Notes under the pieces: model-generated
Told to the model about the DNA's origin: nothing
The model's input: only the letters and a program-made list of their open reading frames with translations
Database searches by the model: none
From: an uncultured Bacteroides sp.
Lineage (GTDB): Bacteria; Bacteroidota; Bacteroidia; Cytophagales; Cyclobacteriaceae
DNA: 64,000 nucleotides
Assembly: GCA_902168185.1 (NCBI GenBank)
Contig: CABHOV010000035.1
Location: forward strand, 62,001-126,000
Direction: 5' to 3'
Shown here: positions 22,317-30,361 of the stretch, piece after piece
Numbering within the stretch: the stretch's first letter is position 1
How the letters are laid out: every line of letters begins with the position of its first letter
Program-made: the position numbers and the translations under genes

Positions 22317-23003
22317 TTAAGAAACTACAATCCGAGCGAGCGCCATGCGGATTACTTCGTCTACCTGCTCATCAAACGCTATATGTGTGGTGTCAACCTC
22401 AACGGCATCGTCCGCTTTTCGTAGCGGGCTCTCTGCACGTGTTGTATCAATCTCATCGCGCTGCCGGATGTTTTCTACTACATCATCAAGGTCAACAAGC
22501 TGCCCGCGTTCAAGCAATTCTTTTTGCCTGCGAAAAGCCCTCACTTGCATATCGGCTTTCATAAAAAGCTTCAGCTCTGCGGTAGGAAACACGACTGTAC
22601 CGATATCGCGACCATCCATAACGATGCCTCTCTCTTTTCCCATTCTGCGTTGCTGATCAACCATCGCTGTACGCACATGTTTGATCGTACTTACCTGGCT
22701 CACCATTTCCGAGACACGCATCTTGCGGATCTCCTTTTCAACATTCAATCCATTCAGATAAGTATCTGTACCGTTCTTGGTATTTATTTTAAACGAGATA
22801 TGGATTTGTTCCAGCGCACGGGCCACCTCTTTAGGATTGGTTAGCGCGACATGGTGATCCATAAAATAAAACGTTACCGCGCGGTACATGGCACCGGAAT
22901 CTATATAGCGGTATCCTAAAATAGAAGCAACTTCTTTTGCTGTTGAACTCTTGCCACAAGCAGAGTATCCGTCAATCGCGATTACTATTTTACGCAGGTT
23001 CAT
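22317..23003 (-). CDS. cmk: (d)CMP kinase
   Basis: IVIAIDGYSACGKSSTAKEVASILGYRYIDSGAMYRAVT, GIVMDGRDIGTVVFPTAELKLFMKAD, ESPLRKADDAVEVDTT. Confidence 0.97.
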   Translation of the reverse strand: MNLRKIVIAIDGYSACGKSSTAKEVASILGYRYIDSGAMYRAVTFYFMDHHVALTNPKEVARALEQIHISFKINTKNGTDTYLNGLNVEKEIRKMRVSEMVSQVSTIKHVRTAMVDQQRRMGKERGIVMDGRDIGTVVFPTAELKLFMKADMQVRAFRRQKELLERGQLVDLDDVVENIRQRDEIDTTRAESPLRKADDAVEVDTTHIAFDEQVDEVIRMALARIVVS

Positions 23004-23128
23004 TAGCAGTCTTTATGAGGACAAGGAATCGGTCTTCCAGGCTTGAGTTTTTTGTGATGTTTGGATGAACCGCAGGACATCGATCCTGTCAAGACTATAA
23101 TTAAGAAAAGTATTTTGAATTTCTGCAT
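23003..23128 (-). CDS. Small (41 aa) predicted lipoprotein
   Basis: Manual translation: MQKFKILFLIIVLTGSMSCGSSKHHKKLKPGRPIPCPHKDC*. Lipobox GSMSC. Its stop overlaps the cmk start as TAATG. Below the ORF-track length cutoff. Confidence 0.65.
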   Translation of the reverse strand: MQKFKILFLIIVLTGSMSCGSSKHHKKLKPGRPIPCPHKDC

Positions 23129-23136
23129 TATCGATA

Positions 23137-23304
23137 TTAAAAGTCCTTCGCTACTTTTTTTTCACGAGCTTCCTGAACCCGCTTCTCAAGATCTTGCAAT
23201 GAAGATTTTTGTTTTACGTACTCGGGCGCGTTCCTATAGATAGACAAATAGTCTGTATTAGGATTGGTTGAACTGACACCAGATTTTTTTAATGTCTTTT
23301 TCAT
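23137..23304 (-). CDS. Small (55 aa) hypothetical protein, possible antitoxin-like partner
   Basis: Manual translation: MKKTLKKSGVSSTNPNTDYLSIYRNAPEYVKQKSSLQDLEKRVQEAREKKVAKDF*. Overlaps the upstream ORF by 47 nt in another frame; 8 nt before the lipoprotein ORF. Confidence 0.5.
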   Translation of the reverse strand: MKKTLKKSGVSSTNPNTDYLSIYRNAPEYVKQKSSLQDLEKRVQEAREKKVAKDF

Positions 23305-23539
23305 AAGGCAAATCTACTTGTAGAACTTCCAGATCAAAGTTAGAATTTTTAGCCAAGCGATAGGCTACCATTATAAACTTTCTTTTGTCAGAAAATCCGA
23401 TAAGGAAGTCTATGTCATCGATTCTGTCGACTGCCGAAGAGGGATTCCTGAATACACTCATTACTTCTTTCATGCTTATACCCAAACTCCTCAACGTAAT
23501 CCAGCTCACACCGGAAAAATCAAAAGTAAAATTATCCAT
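23258..23539 (-). CDS. Hypothetical protein with weak BrnT-toxin-like pattern
   Basis: MDNFTFDFSGVSWITLRSLGISMKEVMSVFRNPSSAVDRIDDIDFLIGFSDKRKFIMVAYRL...; resembles the G(I/V)S-x2-E-x2-VF-x-(N/D)P ... IG-S-xKRxFIxVxY layout of BrnT-type proteins by eye only. Confidence 0.5.
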   Translation of the reverse strand: MDNFTFDFSGVSWITLRSLGISMKEVMSVFRNPSSAVDRIDDIDFLIGFSDKRKFIMVAYRLAKNSNFDLEVLQVDLPYEKDIKKIWCQFNQS

Positions 23540-23661
23540 ACAACGTTAAATCCTTACACAAACAACTTTTAAAAAATATCCTTCCGGAAAAGGGGCCTAA
23601 AACTAACAAGATTTAGAATACTTACTGTTAACTTTAGTATGTTGTATAAAAATATCACTCA

Positions 23662-23931
23662 ATGGAAACGCAAGAAGAAGGAAAGACAGAAAAGACTTTC
23701 AAAAATTTCGGTAAACGTGTAGATGATTTTTTAGTGGAATTTAATGAAGCCGGAGAAAGGCTTCGGAAAGAATTCGAAGTAAAGCTGGAAGAACTCAAAG
23801 TCTCTGCTGAAAAAATCAAAAAGGAAGCTGAAAATAACGAACGTTGGAAAGAAGTAGAGGACAGTCTTAAGAAAGCTGGCGATGAATTTGGCAATGCTTT
23901 TAAAGCGGCCTTCAAAAAAAGAGAGCCATAA
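23662..23931 (+). CDS. Small charged coiled-coil protein
   Basis: METQEEGKTEKTFKNFGKRVDDFLVEFNEAGERLRKEFEVKLEELKVSAEKIKKEAENNERWKEVEDSLKKAGDEF...; amphipathic helix pattern, followed by a strong hairpin. Confidence 0.65.
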   Translation: METQEEGKTEKTFKNFGKRVDDFLVEFNEAGERLRKEFEVKLEELKVSAEKIKKEAENNERWKEVEDSLKKAGDEFGNAFKAAFKKREP

Positions 23932-23939
23932 GTATAGTT

Positions 23940-23978
23940 ATACTGTGAGTCTTGATAACGTCACCAGACTCACAGTAT
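23940..23978. terminator. Bidirectional hairpin between convergent genes
   Basis: atactgtgagtct-N13-agactcacagtat, perfect 13-bp stem between stops at 23931(+) and 23985(-). Confidence 0.75.
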
Positions 23979-23984
23979 ATATAC

Positions 23985-25391
23985 TTATACCTTCACTGCT
24001 TTCCACTTTCCTTGACGGAAAATAAAAATACCGGCTAAGGCCATGAGCGATTCTGCAATGGCAATGGCTGCATATACACCAACAGGTCCGGTATGAAACC
24101 ACATGGCCAGTATATATGCAAATGGAATCTGGAAGATCCAGAAACCAAAGAAGCTTATAATGATCGGAGTTCGTGTGTCCCCTGCCCCATTAAAGGATTG
24201 GTTGATCACCATACCATACGCATAGAAGATATACCCCAGTGACACGATTTGCAAACACTGAATGCCATTCTTCAATACAACTTCATCGGTTGTAAAGAAA
24301 TGTAGAATTGGAGTAGCCAGACTAAAGAATAGTATAGTCACTAGAGCAAGAAAAATCATATTAAAGAACGCTGCTCTCCACACCGATTTTTCCGCACGAT
24401 CGGGATGCCCTGCTCCGAGGTTTTGTCCTACCAATGTTGCCGATGCATTGGCCATTCCCCATGCAGGAAGTATAGCAAAAACAATTACGCGGATAGCAAT
24501 GGTATAGCCTGCCTGTGCTGCACTTCCGAAGTCAGACATGATTCGCATTAGAAAGATCCAACTTGCTGAACCAATCAAAAATTGTCCTGTAGAACCTGCC
24601 GATATTTTTAACAGCCTTCCGATGATGGACAAATCTACCATTAGATTTTCCGCTCGCAGTTTGATAATTCCTTTGGCTTTCAACAAGTGATAAAGCTGAT
24701 ACATGACACCTATACCACGTCCTATATTTGTAGCAATTGCCGCACCCTCTACTCCGAAGGCTGGTATAGGACCAAGACCAAAAATAAAAATCGGGTCTAG
24801 TACAATGTTCAATATGTTCGCCAACAACAAAGAACGCATCGCTAATGAAGCATCACCCGCACCGCGAAAAACAGCGTTGATAATAAATAGCAACATAATG
24901 GTTACGTTGCCTGTCAACATCCAGCGTGTATACCCCACGTTGTCTGCAATCAACGTTTCACTTCCGCCCATTAGCCGGAGGATATTTTCTGAAAAGAACA
25001 TCCCAACGACACTAATCAGTGCTGCCATGGCGAGCCCTATATAGATCGCTTGTGCTGCTGCAACTTCTGCAGATTTAATATCCTTCTCTCCTACTCTGCG
25101 GGCCACCATAGCGGTTGCAGCCATGCTCAACCCCATGGCCAGTGAGTATATTAATGCAAGCACGGACTCGGTTAGACCAATAACAGAGATAGCATCATTG
25201 TCATGCAGGCGCCCTACGAAATAAACATCTACGATGGCAAAGATCGCTTCCATCGACATCTCGAAGATCATGGGCACGGAAAGAAGAAATATAGCCCGAT
25301 CTATGCTTCCGGATGTATATTCTTGTTCCTCGCCTTTAATGGCTTTTTTAAAAAGACTTATAAATGAACTGACTTTTGTAATAACCGACAT
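23985..25391 (-). CDS. MATE family efflux transporter
   Basis: 12-TM pattern; LLSVPMIFEMSMEAIFAIVDVYFVGRL, ALIYSLAMGLSMAATAMVARRVGEKD, AFRGAGDASLAMRSLLLANILNIVLDPIFIFG. Confidence 0.93.
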   Translation of the reverse strand: MSVITKVSSFISLFKKAIKGEEQEYTSGSIDRAIFLLSVPMIFEMSMEAIFAIVDVYFVGRLHDNDAISVIGLTESVLALIYSLAMGLSMAATAMVARRVGEKDIKSAEVAAAQAIYIGLAMAALISVVGMFFSENILRLMGGSETLIADNVGYTRWMLTGNVTIMLLFIINAVFRGAGDASLAMRSLLLANILNIVLDPIFIFGLGPIPAFGVEGAAIATNIGRGIGVMYQLYHLLKAKGIIKLRAENLMVDLSIIGRLLKISAGSTGQFLIGSASWIFLMRIMSDFGSAAQAGYTIAIRVIVFAILPAWGMANASATLVGQNLGAGHPDRAEKSVWRAAFFNMIFLALVTILFFSLATPILHFFTTDEVVLKNGIQCLQIVSLGYIFYAYGMVINQSFNGAGDTRTPIIISFFGFWIFQIPFAYILAMWFHTGPVGVYAAIAIAESLMALAGIFIFRQGKWKAVKV

Positions 25392-25627
25392 ACTAAAAGT
25401 TTAGACGTTAAAAAATATATACCTATCGGCTCCTGGAGTGGAGCTCTAAAAAAGATGCTTGGACGTACCAAACTTAAAATATGAGAAACATAGGCGTAAA
25501 TGTTTGGAATCTGTAAAGGCTCCAGAAACTAAAGTTCACGTAAAAAAATCAAAATGGTTGTATGATTGCACAAAAAGTTTTTTGAAATCTATTCGTATTT
25601 TATCTGCAGCAATCCATTCTATAGCAC

Positions 25628-25653
25628 AAAAAAAGGGGGCGAACCCCCTTTTA
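25628..25653 (-). terminator. Intrinsic terminator for the DUF2807 gene
   Basis: aaaaaaagggggcgaacccccttttaa hairpin just past the minus-strand stop at 25683. Confidence 0.75.
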
Positions 25654-25682
25654 ATTATCTATACTTTTTGATGATGTCGGTC

Positions 25683-26396
25683 TTAGTCTTTCTCTACTGT
25701 GCTGCTGCCGGATACATTCGTGGTAATGGACGGATTGCCTCTATAAAGTATAGAACTTGCACCAGTCGCTATGACATCTAAATCATCAGACACGGTAACT
25801 TTTGCATGGCTGGCACCGGAGGCATCGAGTATAGACTCACGCACCGGATAATCAAATGCAGAGAGTGTTGATGCACCGGAAACTTTCGCTTCCAGTTCGT
25901 CACCTAATCCATATAGTCTCAGACTTGAAGCTCCGGATATATCCAGGTTCAACTGCCTGTAGCCTGCATCTAATTGAGATACAGATGCACCGGATAAAAT
26001 GAAATCAAGATCATCATCGCTTTCAAATCCTTTTATCGTGGAGACACTCCCTCCCGAAAAATTAACAGCATCCAAACGCGGCATGCGAATGGTAATATAG
26101 GTGTCATGTTTACGATTCGCATTGTCTTCGTATTTAATGACGAGCGTTGAACCGCTTTTATATACTTCGAGGTCATCTATATTTCTGCGATCGCCCTCAA
26201 CATGAATGCTGAATGTATTGGACTGCTCTACATCAATATGAAAGGCGCTGCCCATTTCAAGTCTGTCAAAATCTACCAATGAATAATCTTTTTCTTTATC
26301 CTGAAGAGGACCTGGATCTTCTTCATCACAGGAAGTAAATATACCCGCACACGCTACCAGCGTTGCAAAAAGGAAAGTCTTAAAATGTTTAGTCAT
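25683..26396 (-). CDS. DUF2807 (head GIN domain) putative lipoprotein
   Basis: Lipoprotein signal MTKHFKTFLFATLVACAGIFTSCDEE; repeated SGAS turns (NFSGGSVS, LSGASVS, ISGASSL, VSGASTL, ASGASHA, ATGASSI, VSGSSTV). The ORF track extends to 26432. Confidence 0.85.
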   Translation of the reverse strand: MTKHFKTFLFATLVACAGIFTSCDEEDPGPLQDKEKDYSLVDFDRLEMGSAFHIDVEQSNTFSIHVEGDRRNIDDLEVYKSGSTLVIKYEDNANRKHDTYITIRMPRLDAVNFSGGSVSTIKGFESDDDLDFILSGASVSQLDAGYRQLNLDISGASSLRLYGLGDELEAKVSGASTLSAFDYPVRESILDASGASHAKVTVSDDLDVIATGASSILYRGNPSITTNVSGSSTVEKD

Positions 26397-26545
26397 AATC
26401 ATAGAGGTTGTTTCATGATCAAGACAACTCATTTTTAAAATACCCCCACGACACCGTTAAAATAATTTATGATTCACGGCAATGCGTATAGCTTTGCCTG
26501 GTGGCAATTCCACATCGAAAAATAAAAACCAGAATTCTTTATTAT

Positions 26546-27898
26546 TTACGCTATAGAGATTGTCTTTATATTGACGAATTCATGAATACCTTCTTGTGAT
26601 AATTCACGGCCATAGCCGGATTTCTTTATACCTCCGAACGGCAATCGCACATCAGATTTCATAAGTGAATTAATGAATACAGAACCCGCTTCTACTTCGC
26701 GTGCTACGCGTTCTCCACGATCGCGATCCTTTGTCCAAACCGAAGCACCCAATCCATAGCGACTCGCATTTGCAAAGGTAATAGCTTCCTGTTCCGAACA
26801 CGCTGATGTTACTGCCGCCAACGGTCCAAAAGTTTCTTCATCAAACGCAACGATGCCGGGCTTTACATGATCAAGCAATGCAGGTTGAAAATTACCTTCA
26901 TTTCTTTCACCTCCTGTTACTATACGAGCGCCCTGCTGTATAGATTGCTTTAGTTGCTTTTCGAGATCTTCTGCCAGATCAATTCGTGCGAGCGGTCCCG
27001 TTGTTATTTTTTCATCGAAAGGATTTCCCTGACGCAAAGCCTCTATACTTATCCGAAAGCGTTCGACAAATTCCTCTTTTATTTTTTCATGTACTATAAA
27101 TCGTTTTGCCGCTATACAGGATTGTCCTGCGTTTTGCATGCGCGATTGTGTGGCAATCTTTACAGTAAGATCAAGGTCTGCGTCTTCAAGCACTATAAAT
27201 GGATCACTGCCTCCTAACTCAAGCACTGATTTTTTTATATTCTTCCCTGCTAATGCGCCTACCTTAGCACCAGCAGACTCACTCCCTGTTAGAGCAACGC
27301 CCTGCACAATGCGCGATTCAAGTATACTTTCAATTGCAGTATTCTGAATGATGAGTGATTGAAATACGCCATCCGGGAAACCGGCTTCATGAAAAATCTT
27401 TTCGATCGTCATGGAGCATTTGGTTACATTGGAAGAGTGTTTCAGTAAGCCAACGTTACCCGCCATTAACGCAGGCGCTGCATATCGGAATACTTGCCAG
27501 AAAGGAAAATTCCACGGCATAATAGCAAGTACTGCACCTATAGGTTGATATACAACAAGGCTCTTATACGCATCTGTATCAATTCGTTTATCAGCCAGAA
27601 AATTTTCCGCATGCTTTGCAAAGTACTCGCATCCCACTGCGCATTTTTCAATCTCTGCACGCGACTCTGAAATTACTTTGCCCATCTCCCACGTAATCGT
27701 GCGCGCATATTCTTCTTTGTTCTTTCGAAGAACTGCGGCAACACGCAACATCATTTCACTCCGTTGTACGAGCGTTGTTTTTTTCCATAGACTGAACGCC
27801 AATGAAGCCTTGTCGAGCTTGGCCTGTATATCATGTGGCGTATGCAGCGGAAACTCATCAATAACAGATTGATCAAAAGGATGGATGGACTTTAGCAT
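26546..27898 (-). CDS. NAD(P)-dependent aldehyde dehydrogenase (succinate-semialdehyde dehydrogenase-like)
   Basis: MPWNFPFWQVFRYAAPALMAGNVGLLKHSSNV, LELGGSDPFIVLEDADLD, QNAGQSCIAAKRFIV, EETFGPLAAV, LPFGGIKKSGYGRELSQEGIHEFVN. Confidence 0.94.
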   Translation of the reverse strand: MLKSIHPFDQSVIDEFPLHTPHDIQAKLDKASLAFSLWKKTTLVQRSEMMLRVAAVLRKNKEEYARTITWEMGKVISESRAEIEKCAVGCEYFAKHAENFLADKRIDTDAYKSLVVYQPIGAVLAIMPWNFPFWQVFRYAAPALMAGNVGLLKHSSNVTKCSMTIEKIFHEAGFPDGVFQSLIIQNTAIESILESRIVQGVALTGSESAGAKVGALAGKNIKKSVLELGGSDPFIVLEDADLDLTVKIATQSRMQNAGQSCIAAKRFIVHEKIKEEFVERFRISIEALRQGNPFDEKITTGPLARIDLAEDLEKQLKQSIQQGARIVTGGERNEGNFQPALLDHVKPGIVAFDEETFGPLAAVTSACSEQEAITFANASRYGLGASVWTKDRDRGERVAREVEAGSVFINSLMKSDVRLPFGGIKKSGYGRELSQEGIHEFVNIKTISIA

Positions 27899-28000
27899 AA
27901 TAAATATCTTTCATGAGTCAACACGAACCTACGTGGTGAAGGTTCGGAGAAAACTAAAAAATTGATGCCAACGAAGTTAAAAAAGGCAGGTCAGTTAAAT

Positions 28001-28029
28001 TAGAGTGGATTTATATTAAATCCACTCTA
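28001..28029. terminator. Perfect hairpin spanning the 3' end of the cupin gene
   Basis: tagagtggattta-tat-taaatccactcta, 13-bp perfect arms; one arm encodes the last codons (LEWI-stop). Confidence 0.65.
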
Positions 28030-28378
28030 GGTTCTCTACAGTTTGAGCAACTACTATATCACCGGTATGCTTGAGACTTTTCGGTTCGATTAACATAATA
28101 CGAACCTCTTCATCGTTTGTCCACGGGCGATGTTCAACACCTTTCGGAACGATCAGAATCTCCCCTGGCTTTGTAGCGATCGTTGGCTTGTCTCTGAAGT
28201 CCATCATCAACGTACCGGCAAGCACTACAAATAATTCATCTTCACCATCATGTTTATGCCAGATAAGTTCGCCTTTTACTTTAGCGATCTTTATATAGTT
28301 ATCATTTAACTCACCTACTATATAAGGATGCCAATGTTCGGTGAACTTCGTGAATTTCTGTTCCAGGTTAATATGCAT
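28016..28378 (-). CDS. Cupin-domain protein
   Basis: GELIWHKHDGEDELFVVLAGTLMMDFRDKPTIATKPGEILIVPKGVEHRPWTNDEEVRIMLIEP: cupin motifs 1 and 2. Confidence 0.88.
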   Translation of the reverse strand: MHINLEQKFTKFTEHWHPYIVGELNDNYIKIAKVKGELIWHKHDGEDELFVVLAGTLMMDFRDKPTIATKPGEILIVPKGVEHRPWTNDEEVRIMLIEPKSLKHTGDIVVAQTVENLEWI

Positions 28379-28431
28379 ATATAGTTGGCTATTCAGATTT
28401 ATACTCCAATAAAATATCTATATCATATATA

Positions 28432-28455
28432 AACGAATACAGTTTGGTATTCGTT
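28432..28455. repeat. Inverted repeat at the end of the phosphatase gene
   Basis: aacgaatac-agtttg-gtattcgtt, 9-bp perfect arms. Confidence 0.55.
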
Positions 28456-30106
28456 ACTCAAATAATTCTGATACCGGGTTTCCGGTACAACCACTTGGAA
28501 ACTTTATATTCAGCAATGCAGATATAGTGGGTGCTATATCTGTTATTGGATGATACCGAACCGATACACCCTTTTTGATTCCTTTACCGTAAAATACCAT
28601 CGGCACGTTCGTATCATATGTATAGGGAGATCCGTGTGTTGTTCCTTGAATAGAACCTGATTCAAACCATCCTGGCTCCAACACTACCACTACATCACCG
28701 GAGCGCTTCGGATGATATCCGCGAATGACAGAACCCTTCACACCTCCTTCATTATAATCACCCTGACGAAGCAAGCCTTCTGTATAATAGTTCGCTACAC
28801 CTTCTACCGTTAGAAGATATTTACCGATCAACTCAGAGACTATAAACATATCGAGACCTGTTGATTTCGGATTGCCTTGAAAAGCATCTTGATTTAAAAA
28901 TATTTGTTCGTTGCTTACATTGGCAATCAGTTTCTTTCCGGGAAAATATCCATTCAGGTATTCGTTTAATTTAGCCTGAACATAATTCTCATTATAATAA
29001 CCCGCAGGCATTTTGTTATCCTTCAGGTATTGTGGTACATCGGCCACAGCGTGATCTGCCGTGAGAAACAATGTATAGTTACCAGCTCCAACTTCCGTGT
29101 CCAATGTTTTCAGTAAGTCCGCTATATTTCTATCAAGTCGCAAGTATGTATCTTCCACTTCAATGGCATTCGGGCCAACCGCATGCCCTATAGCATCCGT
29201 AGTAGAATAAGAAACACAAAGGAAATCACTGATATCATCTTTCCCCATCTTCTCTCCTGTAAGAGCAGCCTTGGCAAATTCCGTCAGGTAATCATTCGCA
29301 AAAGGCGTCATATATAGCAGGTCGAAATTTCCATTCTGCTTTCGCATCTGTGGCAAATTATAGGGGAAAGTCGGCTTGGCTTTGCCTACATACTTTTTTT
29401 CATATGGAGAATCGTCAGGTCCACTCTCTGTATATTGTTCGATGGGCAACAATGTGTTCCACTCCTGTGACAAGTATTTATCAGGAAGATTAAGGGAATT
29501 GAATTTCTCTGTCCAATCCGGAAGCTTGCTCATATAGTATGAACTGGAAATAAAGCGACCTGTGCCACTATCAAACCAGAATGCAGCATCACCAAGATGA
29601 CCTGCCGGTAATACAGCACCGCGATCTTTGAATGATAGTCCTATAACTTTGGCGCGTTTCTGCGTAAATAATTCCAATTCATCTGTAACGGTTGATGACA
29701 GCATTCTCCAGGGAGAAACATCTCCGTTGCCAGAAGCTACTCCTACAATTTTTTGCAAGGAATCCTCCACACAGTTCACCATCTTACCATTCTTCTTGTT
29801 ATAGAAGTCGTTTCCGATAATTCCGTGTACTGCAGGTGTTGTACCGGTATATACAGAGGCATGGCCTGGGCCGGTATAGGTTGGAGTATAGTTATAGTGC
29901 GCATTCTTCACCATAAAGCCATCGCCTATCAATCTTTTAAAACCATCGTTACCAAATTTGTTATAGTAGCGATAGAGATATTCCTGACGCATCTGGTCAA
30001 CCACAATCCCCACTACCAGTTTTGGACGGTCGCTGATGCTTACCGTTGTCTGCGCAGATGCTCCACTAAAGATGATGAAGGTCAGTGCAAAAATGTATAC
30101 TCTCAT
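28454..30106 (-). CDS. PafA-like alkaline phosphatase family protein (secreted)
   Basis: Signal peptide MRVYIFALTFIIFSGASAQ; RPKLVVGIVVDQMRQEYLYRYYNKFGNDGFKRL, NYTPTYTGPGHASVYTGTTPAVHGIIGNDFYNK (Thr nucleophile context), FLTADHAVADVPQ, THGSPYTYDTNVPMVFYG. The ORF track starts at 30127. Confidence 0.87.
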   Translation of the reverse strand: MRVYIFALTFIIFSGASAQTTVSISDRPKLVVGIVVDQMRQEYLYRYYNKFGNDGFKRLIGDGFMVKNAHYNYTPTYTGPGHASVYTGTTPAVHGIIGNDFYNKKNGKMVNCVEDSLQKIVGVASGNGDVSPWRMLSSTVTDELELFTQKRAKVIGLSFKDRGAVLPAGHLGDAAFWFDSGTGRFISSSYYMSKLPDWTEKFNSLNLPDKYLSQEWNTLLPIEQYTESGPDDSPYEKKYVGKAKPTFPYNLPQMRKQNGNFDLLYMTPFANDYLTEFAKAALTGEKMGKDDISDFLCVSYSTTDAIGHAVGPNAIEVEDTYLRLDRNIADLLKTLDTEVGAGNYTLFLTADHAVADVPQYLKDNKMPAGYYNENYVQAKLNEYLNGYFPGKKLIANVSNEQIFLNQDAFQGNPKSTGLDMFIVSELIGKYLLTVEGVANYYTEGLLRQGDYNEGGVKGSVIRGYHPKRSGDVVVVLEPGWFESGSIQGTTHGSPYTYDTNVPMVFYGKGIKKGVSVRYHPITDIAPTISALLNIKFPSGCTGNPVSELFE

Positions 30107-30361
30107 AGCTTGAAATAAAGTCAGCAAGATAATTAATGATCGTGTGCGCGAAATTAATCTTTTATGAATGGTTTGTTAACACACCATACCTTTTTAACAA
30201 CAGTTACGGTTGCACAACCGGTTCATTTCCGTACAATACATCTGATCAGAATTGAACATCGCCATCGGTGCAAACCTTTTTTTTATAGTTCCATGCAGCT
30301 TCTTACAAAATGCATGGTCTTTGTGTAACCAGCACAGAATTTAAAAGTTACTCCTTTTGCC

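Noticed and set aside
25459-25671. 70-aa plus-strand ORF
   Set aside because: Runs through the terminator hairpin of the minus-strand DUF2807 gene; no recognisable features.
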